A stretch of 64,000 bases of DNA, from the NCBI RefSeq assembly GCF_021729845.1, contig NZ_CP063399.1:186001-250000 (forward strand), written 5' to 3'. Origin of the DNA: Rhizobium sp. SL42. Its GTDB lineage: Bacteria > Pseudomonadota > Alphaproteobacteria > Rhizobiales > Rhizobiaceae. Position 1 is the stretch's first letter, and each line of letters starts with the position of its first letter. Under the pieces are notes generated by a model. It searched no databases. It was given only the letters and a program-made list of their open reading frames with translations, and was not told the DNA's origin. This document shows positions 17,961-25,794 of this stretch, piece by piece. A program made the translations under genes and the position numbers.

Positions 17961-18917
17961 TCAGACCAGTATCACGATCTTTCCCCCGGCCTCGTTGACT
18001 TCCATGCAGCGGTGCGCCTCGACGATGTCGTCCAGTGCGAACACACGACCAATTTTGATCTTGAGATCTCCTTTGGCGATATCGTCAACCAGATCCTGCA
18101 GCGGCATCGACATGAAGTCTTCGGGCTCGCCGCTATAGGATGTCAGGGAGACCCGGTTGGGAATGGCATCCATAGGGGCGAAGTCCGCGATGCTCCAGGC
18201 ATTGCCGACAATGCCGGCCATGCAGACGACGCCGTCACGTTCCGCGCATTGCAGCGAGTCTTGAAGGGTTTTCGCCCCGATCAGTTCAAGCACCCTGTCG
18301 AATTTGAAACCGCGGCTCGACAGTTCACCGTTGTCGAGCAGAACCCGGTCAGCGCCGAGATTTTCCAGAAGCGCGACCCGCTCCGCTCTTCGCGTTGTTG
18401 CCGTGACATGAGCACCCGCACGCCGTGCCAGCGCAATCGCCGCCATTCCGACCGACGTCGTGCCGCCTCGGATGAGCAACCGGTGCCCGGCCACCAGATG
18501 CAGAGACGAGAACAGGGCGCCCCATGCCATCTGAAGCATTTCAGGAAGAGCGCCCAGCGTTTCCCAGCCAAGCGTGGAGGTCATCAGCCGAACCTGGTCC
18601 GCAGGAACACAGGTGAATTCGGCATAGCTGCCGTCGAACTGGCGTCCCATTCCCCCCATGACCGTTGCGACGATGTCGCCCTCGGCAAACTCTCCGCCCG
18701 GTGCTGCGTCCACGATGCCGACAGCCTCGATACCCAAGATGCGTGGAAAGACGACGCTTGGCGAATGGCCCTGTCGTGTGAAGAGTTCCGACCGATTGAG
18801 GCCAAAGGCCTTCACGCCAATCCTGATCTCATCGGCCCTGGGGACGGGTATCGGTCGGGTTTCCAGCCGGAGAACCTCTGGTCCTCCCGCTTCATACACA
18901 ACGGCAGCCTTCATCAT
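17961..18917 (-). CDS. Zinc-independent quinone oxidoreductase / MDR-superfamily dehydrogenase
   Basis: 318 residues from the ATG at 18917, which has GGGAGAGG upstream. A longer frame to 19031 would start inside a terminator-like hairpin and is rejected. A GroES-like N-terminal domain (KAAVVYEAGGPEVLRLETRP) is followed by a Rossmann motif (GGTTSVGMAAIALARRAGA) and NADP-type downstream residues (TTRRAE). The structural-zinc cysteine cluster is absent, which points to NADPH:quinone reductases. It ends the minus-strand arm of the quinone region. Confidence 0.87.
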   Translation of the reverse strand: MMKAAVVYEAGGPEVLRLETRPIPVPRADEIRIGVKAFGLNRSELFTRQGHSPSVVFPRILGIEAVGIVDAAPGGEFAEGDIVATVMGGMGRQFDGSYAEFTCVPADQVRLMTSTLGWETLGALPEMLQMAWGALFSSLHLVAGHRLLIRGGTTSVGMAAIALARRAGAHVTATTRRAERVALLENLGADRVLLDNGELSSRGFKFDRVLELIGAKTLQDSLQCAERDGVVCMAGIVGNAWSIADFAPMDAIPNRVSLTSYSGEPEDFMSMPLQDLVDDIAKGDLKIKIGRVFALDDIVEAHRCMEVNEAGGKIVILV

Positions 18918-19015
18918 GACAACCTCTCCCTCCCCCGGCATTGGTGCGACCGTCTCACCGATACGAATCCACTGATCACGGCATATCGCCAAGTACTCGC
19001 ACCATGCCGCGACAT

Positions 19016-19045
19016 GTGCCCGGCAGGTCAAAACCTGCCGGGCAC
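19016..19045. terminator. Strong hairpin between the ABM gene and quinone oxidoreductase
   Basis: A perfect 13-bp stem (GTGCCCGGCAGGT and its complement) with a 4-nt loop. It lies ~45 bp beyond the stop of the minus-strand monooxygenase-like gene and ~100 bp before the oxidoreductase start. There is no T-run on either side, so it may attenuate rather than fully end transcription. Confidence 0.6.
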
Positions 19046-19088
19046 AATCTTCAGCCGATCGGTGGCCACTTAAGCAGCCAACGCAGTA

Positions 19089-19454
19089 TCAGGCGGCGAC
19101 TGTCGCGCGCGCAAACCCGGCCAGAGGCGCCAAGAAGACAGCACCGAAAGACTGAAGCTTCGCGCGCAGTTCCGCCGGCGGTTCGCCGTAAACGTAGAGC
19201 GCATGGATTGTGGCAAGCTTCAAGAACCGCTCGGCAAAGGGGCCGAAAGTGTTTTCGACATGCGGCAGGACGCCATCCATCAGGTATCGTTCGACGATGT
19301 GAACGCTGCGCCCGTCTTGCCCGAGCGAATATTCATAGATCAGCGTTTCGGGTTCCTTGTTCGACAGCGCGATAATCTGCGCGATCAGGCCCTTGAACTC
19401 TTCGAGAGCCTCAGGCTCCACGGTCATGTGAAAGACGTTGGTGATATAGGTCAT
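19089..19454 (-). CDS. Antibiotic-biosynthesis-monooxygenase (ABM) domain protein, putative quinol monooxygenase
   Basis: 121 residues. ITNVFHMTVEPEALEEFKGLIAQI, ETLIYEYSLG, IVERYLMDGVLPHV and FAERFLK fit the dimeric ferredoxin-like ABM fold (YgiN type), known to act on quinols or to bind small aromatics without cofactor. The C-terminal ~25 residues are an unrelated hydrophobic extension. It follows the tautomerase gene by ~85 bp on the same strand and shares its likely operon. Confidence 0.82.
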   Translation of the reverse strand: MTYITNVFHMTVEPEALEEFKGLIAQIIALSNKEPETLIYEYSLGQDGRSVHIVERYLMDGVLPHVENTFGPFAERFLKLATIHALYVYGEPPAELRAKLQSFGAVFLAPLAGFARATVAA

Positions 19455-19539
19455 CGGTGATGCTCCAAATTAGCATGTCTGGCCATCGCGAGACACGTCT
19501 CGTCAAATCGAGGCGTATCTCTCGAGCGGCAACGCGGCG

Positions 19540-19737
19540 TCAGGCTTTTTCGGTTTCTTCGCCGAAGATCTTGCCGGCACCCGCCCAGTCCGACGGCGCA
19601 ACGTCTTCGAAGATGACGTAGATGTAGTTCGGGTCGGTTCCTGTGTTCTTGACGATGCTCTCGGTGATTTCGGCGGCAACCGCCTTCTTCGCCTTTGCAT
19701 CCTTACCGCTGAACCAGCTTACGCGTACGACGGGCAT
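19540..19737 (-). CDS. 4-oxalocrotonate tautomerase family protein
   Basis: 65 residues, the typical size. The protein begins MPVVRVSWFSG, so Pro1 is exposed after Met removal and can act as the catalytic base. A conserved Trp-Ala-Gly region follows DVAPSDW. The family catalyses keto-enol tautomerisation of ring-cleavage products or dehalogenation. A ribosome site (AGGAGACTATC) lies upstream. Neighbours (ABM protein, exported hydrolase) support a role in aromatic or quinone breakdown. Confidence 0.88.
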   Translation of the reverse strand: MPVVRVSWFSGKDAKAKKAVAAEITESIVKNTGTDPNYIYVIFEDVAPSDWAGAGKIFGEETEKA

Positions 19738-19809
19738 GATAGTCTCCTATGACAGTGGCGGACATCTTCCGCCTCGTGTGTGTGTGAGTTCAAGCCATTG
19801 GTGGCCCGA

Positions 19810-20808
19810 TCAGCGCTCCAGGAACGATGAGAGATCGTCCGTGAACTTCGTGGGGTTTTTGAAAGCAAGGAAATGGTCACCCTGCTCTTCGGCCTTATAG
19901 ACATGCAACTCCGAGCCTGGGATCACGGACTGCATCCACCGCTGGCTTGGCACATTGTTGCTGTTCTCGCCGGTGAAGATGGCGGTTGGCACATCGATCT
20001 TATGGCTGACGACATCGCGCCAGTCGTTCATCGCGTGATCGAAGAGGACAAGGCTCATGAACTTCGGGTCATTCTTGATGAACTCCCGAGCAAAGGCTTC
20101 CGAATTCTGGAAGGCCGGAGAGCCATTTTCCATGTAGCGTCGCATGGCATTCATATCGACGACCTGATCGTTTGTCGGCGCACCGCCAAAGGCTGCAATC
20201 ATGCGCTCAGGCGATGTGGTCATGCCGCCGGCGTCAAGCCGTTCTTGCTCTGACCAGTCGGCATGGGTGTAGATTGAGATCGGCTCGTCAATGAACGCCG
20301 CCTTGCGGATATTGTCCGTGCCGAACAGATCGATATAGCTCCAGATGACGGACGCCCCCATCGACCAGCCGCACAAGTCAACTCTCTCGACACCGAGATG
20401 ACCAATGAACTCGTTCAGATCCGCGCCAAAGCGGGCGATCCGCGTCCCGTATTGGACATTCTCGGAGAGGCCCTGATTGCGCGGATCGATCACATAGACA
20501 TGGTATTTCTGGGCGAGGAGATACATGACATTGACGTAGTCAGCACCATTGGCCGACCAGCCGGGAATGAAGATCAGCGGCCGGCCGCTGCCCGCTTCCC
20601 AATAGGAAAGCTTGACACCATCGCTGGTCTCAAAGCTGTTGATCTGTAGCCCGGTAAAGTCGGAGAGCTTCGTCGGCAGGCCTTCAATCTTGTTGGGAAA
20701 GACATAGTCCTTGCCAAGCACTTCAATCGCGGGTGCCGCGAATGCAATGCTCGCGGACAAAAGCAGACCTGACAAGGCGCTCATTGTGGACAGAAACTTT
20801 TGAGCCAT
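19810..20808 (-). CDS. Exported alpha/beta hydrolase
   Basis: 332 residues with a signal peptide (about 1-25, cleavage near AFAAPA). The hydrolase fold shows PGWSANGADY, the nucleophile elbow GWSMGAS (Ser149), and a late GDHFLAF with the probable catalytic His. A periplasmic or secreted esterase/haloperoxidase-like enzyme is the reading. First gene of the minus-strand arm and divergent from a LysR gene 130 bp away, so that regulator probably controls the run hydrolase, tautomerase, ABM and quinone oxidoreductase. Confidence 0.82.
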   Translation of the reverse strand: MAQKFLSTMSALSGLLLSASIAFAAPAIEVLGKDYVFPNKIEGLPTKLSDFTGLQINSFETSDGVKLSYWEAGSGRPLIFIPGWSANGADYVNVMYLLAQKYHVYVIDPRNQGLSENVQYGTRIARFGADLNEFIGHLGVERVDLCGWSMGASVIWSYIDLFGTDNIRKAAFIDEPISIYTHADWSEQERLDAGGMTTSPERMIAAFGGAPTNDQVVDMNAMRRYMENGSPAFQNSEAFAREFIKNDPKFMSLVLFDHAMNDWRDVVSHKIDVPTAIFTGENSNNVPSQRWMQSVIPGSELHVYKAEEQGDHFLAFKNPTKFTDDLSSFLER

Positions 20809-20830
20809 TTCACAAACCCTGCATTTTGGG

Positions 20831-20850
20831 CGACGAGTTCGCGCTCGTCG
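20831..20850. promoter_or_regulatory. Candidate LysR operator in a divergent intergenic region
   Basis: CGACGAG-N6-CTCGTCG, a perfect 7-bp dyad, lies in the 130-bp space between the exported hydrolase (minus) and the LysR gene (plus), close to the hydrolase start. Its spacing suits a LysR dimer half-site pair. Confidence 0.4.
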
Positions 20851-20938
20851 TGAACCCTTGCCGATGAACCTGTGGTAATGTAAATCTGAAAGACGATAAA
20901 CAGCTCGAAATCTACGATGAGTAGAGGAATTTGCTACA

Positions 20939-21853
20939 ATGGCTCAGCTTGAGCAACTCAACGGCATCATCAGCTTTGTCGAAGCGGGAACCCTTCTGAG
21001 TTTCACCGCAGCCGCAGACAAGCTGGGCGTGACGAAGTCCGCCGTGGGCAAAAGCGTTGCCCGGCTGGAAGAGAGGCTCGGTGTAAAGCTCCTGCATCGC
21101 AGCACCCGCAAGCTGACTTTAACGCCCGATGGAGAGGCCTATCTGGCCAGTTGCCGTCACGCTCTCGAAGAAATCGGTTCTGCGGAAAATGCGCTCGCCG
21201 CAAAAAGCCAGCAGCTCGCCGGTCGATTGCGGATTGATGCACCTGCTGCCTGGGGCCGGCAGATTCTGCTGCCCTTGCTTGCGAAGATCACAAAGCAACA
21301 TCCCGGCCTTTGCCTGTCCCTGTCGCTGACTGACAGGATCATCGATCCGGTCGAGGAGGGTGTGGATCTTGCCATCCGGTTTGGCGAGACCAAAAGCACC
21401 ACCGGGCTGATCACCCGCAAGCTGACCGAACAAAGAGCGCTGATCGTTGCCTCACCGGATTATCTCAAAGCACGCGGTGAGCCTGTCACGGTCGAGGACT
21501 TGCAGGAGCATGACTGCATTGTTGGTTTCCGCCGGGATATCCCAAACACATGGCGGGTCAAGGCGACAGGCGGCACAATCTATCGTGTTACACCACCGCC
21601 GACCCATGAGATCGGTGACGGCGCGGCGATTGTCGATGCTGCAGTGGCAAGCCTTGGACTAGCACAAATGCCAAGTTCGCTAGTTGCCAGTCATATCGCA
21701 GCCGGAAGACTTGTCTCTGTTCTGGAGGCGTTCACCGGGGCAAGAATCGAGATCTCCGCCATCTGGCCATCGACAAAGCAGCTTCTCCCGCGCGTCAGGC
21801 ATGTGGTTGAGATCCTCGCAGACGAGGGCCGCCGCGGAAACCTCGGCGAGTAG
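20939..21853 (+). CDS. LysR-family transcriptional regulator
   Basis: 304 residues. HTH at residues ~15-60 (FTAAADKLGVTKSAVGKSVARLEERLGVKLLHRSTR-type), then an effector-binding domain (AGRLRIDAPAAWGRQILLPLL). AGAGGAA lies nine bases before the ATG. Divergent from the exported hydrolase operon and therefore its likely regulator. It is the third of four LysR genes in this window, all with the same CrgA-like architecture except the one near the hydroxyquinol genes. Confidence 0.9.
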   Translation: MAQLEQLNGIISFVEAGTLLSFTAAADKLGVTKSAVGKSVARLEERLGVKLLHRSTRKLTLTPDGEAYLASCRHALEEIGSAENALAAKSQQLAGRLRIDAPAAWGRQILLPLLAKITKQHPGLCLSLSLTDRIIDPVEEGVDLAIRFGETKSTTGLITRKLTEQRALIVASPDYLKARGEPVTVEDLQEHDCIVGFRRDIPNTWRVKATGGTIYRVTPPPTHEIGDGAAIVDAAVASLGLAQMPSSLVASHIAAGRLVSVLEAFTGARIEISAIWPSTKQLLPRVRHVVEILADEGRRGNLGE

Positions 21854-21875
21854 ACAGGCGTCCATACCCGTTTTT

Positions 21876-22409
21876 TTACCGCTTCAGCCACCAGGCCAGC
21901 CAGCGCAACAGGCGCGGCATGACGATCCAGTACATGGCAAAGACGATCAACACGGTCAGGATCATCATTCTGAGGATGAATGGCAGGGCCGTCAGGAGGG
22001 GAAACAGGAAGGCCACGGCCAAGGACGCCAGTGGAAATATTCCCATCCAGGTCACCACAGCCATCCGCCAGCGTGCCGGTTGTTTCTGACCTTCCAGACC
22101 CGTAGCCGAGAACCACAAGTCGGTCGTATTGAAGACCCGGTATTCGGGCTCATGGTCCGAGACATGCCGCAAGCGTTCATGCCACTCGGCCGCATCCTTC
22201 GAGTTGCGCCAGATATCGAGGGCCGCCTGCGTCGTGAAGCACTGGACAATATGAAATTCCTCGCCGTCCATTCTTGGCGGAATGACGGTCGAGAACAGAT
22301 AACCGGGTGATCTCGAGCAGGCGGCGAGCATGTCCCGAACAAGGCGCTCACAATGGGCTTCCTGACCCGGATTGGCGCGACGATGGATGATGCGTGTAAT
22401 CTGTGACAT
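21876..22409 (-). CDS. ABM-domain protein with C-terminal membrane helices
   Basis: 177 residues. The first ~95 form an antibiotic-biosynthesis-monooxygenase domain (VTRII-type start, RDMLAACSRSPGYLFSTVI, FHIVQCFTTQAALDIW). Two or three hydrophobic helices follow (MAVVTWMGIFPLASLAVAFL, MMILTVLIVFAMYWIV), so it is anchored in the inner membrane. Such fusions are common hypothetical proteins; a membrane-tethered quinol or haem-related role is only a guess. It is convergent with the LysR gene and close behind it. Confidence 0.75.
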   Translation of the reverse strand: MSQITRIIHRRANPGQEAHCERLVRDMLAACSRSPGYLFSTVIPPRMDGEEFHIVQCFTTQAALDIWRNSKDAAEWHERLRHVSDHEPEYRVFNTTDLWFSATGLEGQKQPARWRMAVVTWMGIFPLASLAVAFLFPLLTALPFILRMMILTVLIVFAMYWIVMPRLLRWLAWWLKR

Positions 22410-22479
22410 GCCGAACTCTGTTTCCTGGGTTTAAGATGACCGCAGGTGGAGCGGTATCCATCCTACGGTCACTCTACCG

Positions 22480-22760
22480 TCACTGCACCTTGGGAAGCGC
22501 ATAGGCGATGATGTAATCACCATAGTCCGGAGCCGCACGAGCGCCGTTTGCGGTGACCACGACATACTGTCTGCCGTCTTCTGGCGATATGAAGACCAGT
22601 GGCGTGGAGCCTGCGCCAACCGGAAGCGGACTTTTCCAGACGACCTCACCGGTCGTGACGTCGACGGCACGCAGGTAATAGTCGGATGTTGCAGAGAAGA
22701 ACACCAGACCCGAAGCCGTCGGCGTAGCGCCACCAAGGGTCGGCATGCCCAGTTCGATAG
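22480..22760 (-). pseudogene. C-terminal fragment of a PQQ-dependent (quinoprotein) glucose dehydrogenase
   Basis: About 90 codons read GMPTLGGATPTASGLVFFSA, then TTGEVVWKSPLPVGAGSTPL and GDYIIAYALPKVQ, which are the closing blades of membrane-bound quinoprotein glucose dehydrogenase. The other ~700 residues are missing: upstream the frame runs straight into an IS3 transposase scrap. It is a dead remnant, and the active-site and membrane part have been lost. Confidence 0.85.
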
Positions 22761-22853
22761 ATTGAAGAAGCTCTCAGCCACTGCGTTGTCATGGCAATTA
22801 CCGCGTCGGCTCATCGAGTGAACCAGATTGTGGTGTTTGAGAAACGAGGCCAA
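22761..22853 (-). pseudogene. IS3-family transposase (OrfB) C-terminal scrap
   Basis: A ~30-codon piece reads HHNLVHSMSRRGNCHDNAV and AESFFN, the conserved end of the IS3-family integrase core with its catalytic Glu. It joins the glucose-dehydrogenase fragment on one side and overlaps the end of the AraC gene on the other. No ends of the element are recognisable. Confidence 0.8.
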
Positions 22854-23775
22854 AGGTCGAAAAGGTGGCCTCGGCTTGCCTACTGAATGACTTGCCTGCG
22901 ACCTCAGGCATGTAGCGCATCAGGAGATTTCGAGGCTGCTCATAGTTATGCATCGATTTTGCATAATGGGCTGGGGTCGCACCGGTAAGCTGCTTGAAAC
23001 GCTTGGTAAAATGCGCCTGATCGGCAAATCCCACATCAAGCGCAACCTGCGCAACCGGCGCGCCAAGCCTTAAGAGTTGTCGCGATTTTGCAATTCGAGT
23101 TTGGGTTAGGTAGGCGTATGGCGTCAACCCGATATGCTTCTGGAAGAGCCGGATTAGGTGAAACAAACCAACACCAGAAGCCGCCGATGCGGCTTCGAGA
23201 CTGACGTTGTCACAGGCGTGCGCTTGCAAGAATTCCACTGCGCGTTTGACCGCTTTTGGACAGTCCGCTTCGGAGCGTGCAGGTGGGCTGGCCCCATACC
23301 GCTCGAACAGAAGTGAAATACCGCAAATCATCGCTTCTTCTGCGGCGGGCGCGTCGTCTAGCGACATGACATGCCGGTGTGCCACTGTAAAGCAGTACCA
23401 GATGTCTCGATCACCCACGATTGGCTGCCTGACAACAGCGCGACCGCGTTGATGATGCGCCAGCATGGTCGCAAGTGCGGCTTCCGGCACATAGAGAGCC
23501 GCATAGACTAACTCGCGACCGTGCTCGCGCTCGCCTGTATGCATTTCCCCAGCATTGACAACGGACAAGCTGCCAGGTGCAGCATGTTCCAGTGACCTGC
23601 CGCGCTTGAATGACTTCACACCCGCATGAATGACGCCGATCATCAACTCGTCATGAGAATGCGGCGCAAATCTGTGCTGCACGAACCTAGCCGACATCAA
23701 ATCAATGCCGCCAAACATCCGAGAACTGCAGAATGTTGCTCTGTCGAGTGGGTGTTCAAATAGTGTTTCGGTCAT
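22798..23775 (-). CDS. AraC-family transcriptional regulator
   Basis: About 325 residues. An N-terminal cupin-type sensing domain (HRFAPHSHDELMIGVI ... GEMHTGE) is followed by two AraC helix-turn-helices near residues 200-290 (VSLEAASAASGVGLFHLIRL; VAQVALDVGFADQAHFTKRF). The last ~25 residues (FGLVSQTPQSGSLDEPTR) are read from IS3 debris in another frame, so the original C-terminus was replaced after the HTH. The start is uncertain: the ATG at 23775 is chosen, while a longer frame begins at 23799. It is divergent from the RidA gene and may regulate it. Confidence 0.8.
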   Translation of the reverse strand: MTETLFEHPLDRATFCSSRMFGGIDLMSARFVQHRFAPHSHDELMIGVIHAGVKSFKRGRSLEHAAPGSLSVVNAGEMHTGEREHGRELVYAALYVPEAALATMLAHHQRGRAVVRQPIVGDRDIWYCFTVAHRHVMSLDDAPAAEEAMICGISLLFERYGASPPARSEADCPKAVKRAVEFLQAHACDNVSLEAASAASGVGLFHLIRLFQKHIGLTPYAYLTQTRIAKSRQLLRLGAPVAQVALDVGFADQAHFTKRFKQLTGATPAHYAKSMHNYEQPRNLLMRYMPEVAGKSFSRQAEATFSTFGLVSQTPQSGSLDEPTR

Positions 23776-23888
23776 CTTCACAAGGTCAGGATCAGACAAG
23801 AACCATAGGCCTGTTCATGCTTTATGTAAATCTACAGCGGGCTCCAACAGGATCGCGTGACTGTCTGAACCAGATCGAGGAACATGAC

Positions 23889-24272
23889 ATGACCAGAATG
23901 ACAGTGACCGTACCGGATCTTGCGCCACCGATTGGACCGTTTGCGCAGGGTGTCTGGGCCGGCGATCTTCTCTATGCTTCGGGCCAGGTCGGGCAGGATC
24001 CGACCAGCGGCATGATGGTCCCCGGCGGCATCGAGGCGGAGACCTCTCAAGCGTTCGAGAACATCAGGCGCGTCCTGGCCGCGGCAGGTCTGGGGTTCGA
24101 GCATATCATCAAGACCAGCGTGTTCCTTGCCGACATCAACTACTTTTCGGCCATGAACGCCATCTATGGACGGATGTTTGAGGCGCCCTTTCCAGCACGC
24201 ACAACGGTAGAGGTGGTCAAGCTCGCACTGGACGCCCGTGTCGAGATCGATTTCGTCGCGCGGCGACCCTGA
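23889..24272 (+). CDS. RidA family (YjgF/UK114) enamine/imine deaminase-like protein
   Basis: 127 residues, the normal family length. APPIGPFAQGVWAGDLLYASGQVG, ENIRRVLAAAGLGFEHIIKT and the closing PFPARTTVEVVKLALDARVE match RidA, including the substrate-binding Arg in PARTTVE. RidA proteins hydrolyse reactive 2-aminoacrylate and similar imines released by PLP enzymes. GAGGAA lies six bases before this ATG; the longer frame upstream is rejected. A Cys/Met-type PLP lyase encoded 3 kb downstream would produce such imines. Confidence 0.92.
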   Translation: MTRMTVTVPDLAPPIGPFAQGVWAGDLLYASGQVGQDPTSGMMVPGGIEAETSQAFENIRRVLAAAGLGFEHIIKTSVFLADINYFSAMNAIYGRMFEAPFPARTTVEVVKLALDARVEIDFVARRP

Positions 24273-24278
24273 ACATAG

Positions 24279-24470
24279 GCGAAAATAACATGTGAACCTT
24301 TGGTCTTCTTCCCTCGGAACATTGCCCATCACAGCAAGTTCATGTGGCTTCTGCCGGGCGATGAGATCCCTACGGGCACACCATTTGGAGTGGCCTACAA
24401 CAAGTCCGGCTTGGATTACCTTCAGACAGAAGACTTGCTTCGCTTCAAAATTGAAAGCTTGGGCGAATAA
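24279..24470 (+). pseudogene. C-terminal remnant of a fumarylacetoacetate-hydrolase-family gene
   Basis: An open stretch without a plausible start reads LPGDEIPTGTPFGVAYNKSG, then YLQTEDLLRFKIESLGE before a stop. This is the end of the FAH domain (GD-x-I-x-TGTP-x-GV ... D-x-x-x-x-x-IE-x-LG). The rest of the gene, including the metal-binding Glu residues, is gone. The other bases of this ~360-bp gap before the aminotransferase show no gene. Confidence 0.65.
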
Positions 24471-24633
24471 CACTGGAATTATGCATTGAAGACCTCCGGA
24501 GCAGGAATGCACTGCTCTGGCGCGCGGTTGTGGACCACGCATACACGGACGCAGTAGCAGGGCAATTTTCGACAAGACGCCTGGTCGTTTTCACACCTAG
24601 CTGCTGCCGACGAAATTGATGAGGAGTAAAATC

Positions 24634-25794
24634 TTGAAAAGCAATTCAGGTTGGCAGGGACGTTTCCCTCGAAACGAGATCATTTCACTGCTGGACGTCA
24701 ACCGGCGATACAACCTAGCCGAAAGCACGGCACAGGATTTGACCTTCGGGGAGATTATGAACCTGGCGGGAGGAGCCTCCGCGCTGGACGAGTTGAAGAT
24801 GGGCTATGGCTCATCGGCTGGTCTCCCGCGCCTTCGCACCGGGATCGCGGCTCTCACAGGTGTTAAACCGAACCAAGTCGTAACCACGCAGGGTACGGCC
24901 CTCGGCCTGTTTCTGCTGGCTTTCGAGCTTTGTCGTCCAGGCGACGAAGCCGTCATTGTGACGCCTTGCTTTCCACCGTCGCGCGACTCGCTCATCGCCA
25001 CAGGTGTCACCTTACGCGAATGCCGCCTCTCCTTCGATCAAAGTTACCGTCTGACCGCTGACCTACTCGAACCACTTCTCAGCGAACGCACAAAACTCGT
25101 CAGCATCGCAAGCCCGCAGAATCCGAACGGAGTTAGCACCACTTTGGCAGAGACAGAGGCCATCCTGGAACTGATGCGCGCAAAGGCGCCTGCGGCACGT
25201 CTCTTCGTCGATGAGACCTACCGCGATGCGACATATGGGAACGAACCCCCTCCTCCCAGTGCTGCAGCACTGGGCGACGAAATCATCACCGGAGGTTCCG
25301 TGTCGAAGGCACATGGCGCGCCCGGACTTCGTGTCGGGTGGTTGACCGTTCGCGAGCCCGCGCTTCTGGAGCGGCTGATCGTTGCGAAAATGAACATGGT
25401 GATTTCAGGATCGCCACTCGATGAGACCCTGGCTGCTGCCATCCTCGACAACCGCGAAAAAATACTGCGTGCGCGTCGTGAACTGCTCTCGAACGGGCTG
25501 TCGAAGGTCGCAGCCTGGGTCGAAAACCATGAGGGCTCTGTCGATTGGGTCAGGCCGGATGGTGGCGCCTTGTGCTGCCTTCGATTGAACCCGAAGGCTT
25601 TTGATGAGGCGGGAATTGGTCGTTTTTGGTCGGCGCTGCCAGAGGCGGACCTCCAAATTGGTGACGGCACATGGTTCGGGGAGACTTCCGCAGTACTGCG
25701 CCTCGGTTTTGGTTATCTGCCGATTGATGTTCTTCCAGCCGCGCTGGATGCGCTTTCGAAAGCGATAAGGGCAGCGGGGCAGCCATGTCGGTAG
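24634..25794 (+). CDS. Class I/II PLP-dependent aminotransferase
   Basis: About 386 residues of fold-type I. The Schiff-base Lys is in GGSVSKAHGAPGLRVGW (Lys225 from this start); the cofactor Asp is in LFVDETYRDATYG, and SPQNPNGV provides the Asn contact. A TTG start at 24634 is preferred because AGGAGT lies six bases upstream; the frame extends 18 bases further to a TTG/ATG pair. The 3' end overlaps the aldehyde dehydrogenase start by 10 bases, so the two are coupled. It resembles capreomycidine-synthase/aspartate-aminotransferase-like enzymes; the donor is unknown. Confidence 0.87.
   Translation: MKSNSGWQGRFPRNEIISLLDVNRRYNLAESTAQDLTFGEIMNLAGGASALDELKMGYGSSAGLPRLRTGIAALTGVKPNQVVTTQGTALGLFLLAFELCRPGDEAVIVTPCFPPSRDSLIATGVTLRECRLSFDQSYRLTADLLEPLLSERTKLVSIASPQNPNGVSTTLAETEAILELMRAKAPAARLFVDETYRDATYGNEPPPPSAAALGDEIITGGSVSKAHGAPGLRVGWLTVREPALLERLIVAKMNMVISGSPLDETLAAAILDNREKILRARRELLSNGLSKVAAWVENHEGSVDWVRPDGGALCCLRLNPKAFDEAGIGRFWSALPEADLQIGDGTWFGETSAVLRLGFGYLPIDVLPAALDALSKAIRAAGQPCR

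Noticed and set aside
18012..19073. 353-codon plus-strand ORF
   Set aside because: Antisense to the quinone oxidoreductase and running through a terminator hairpin.
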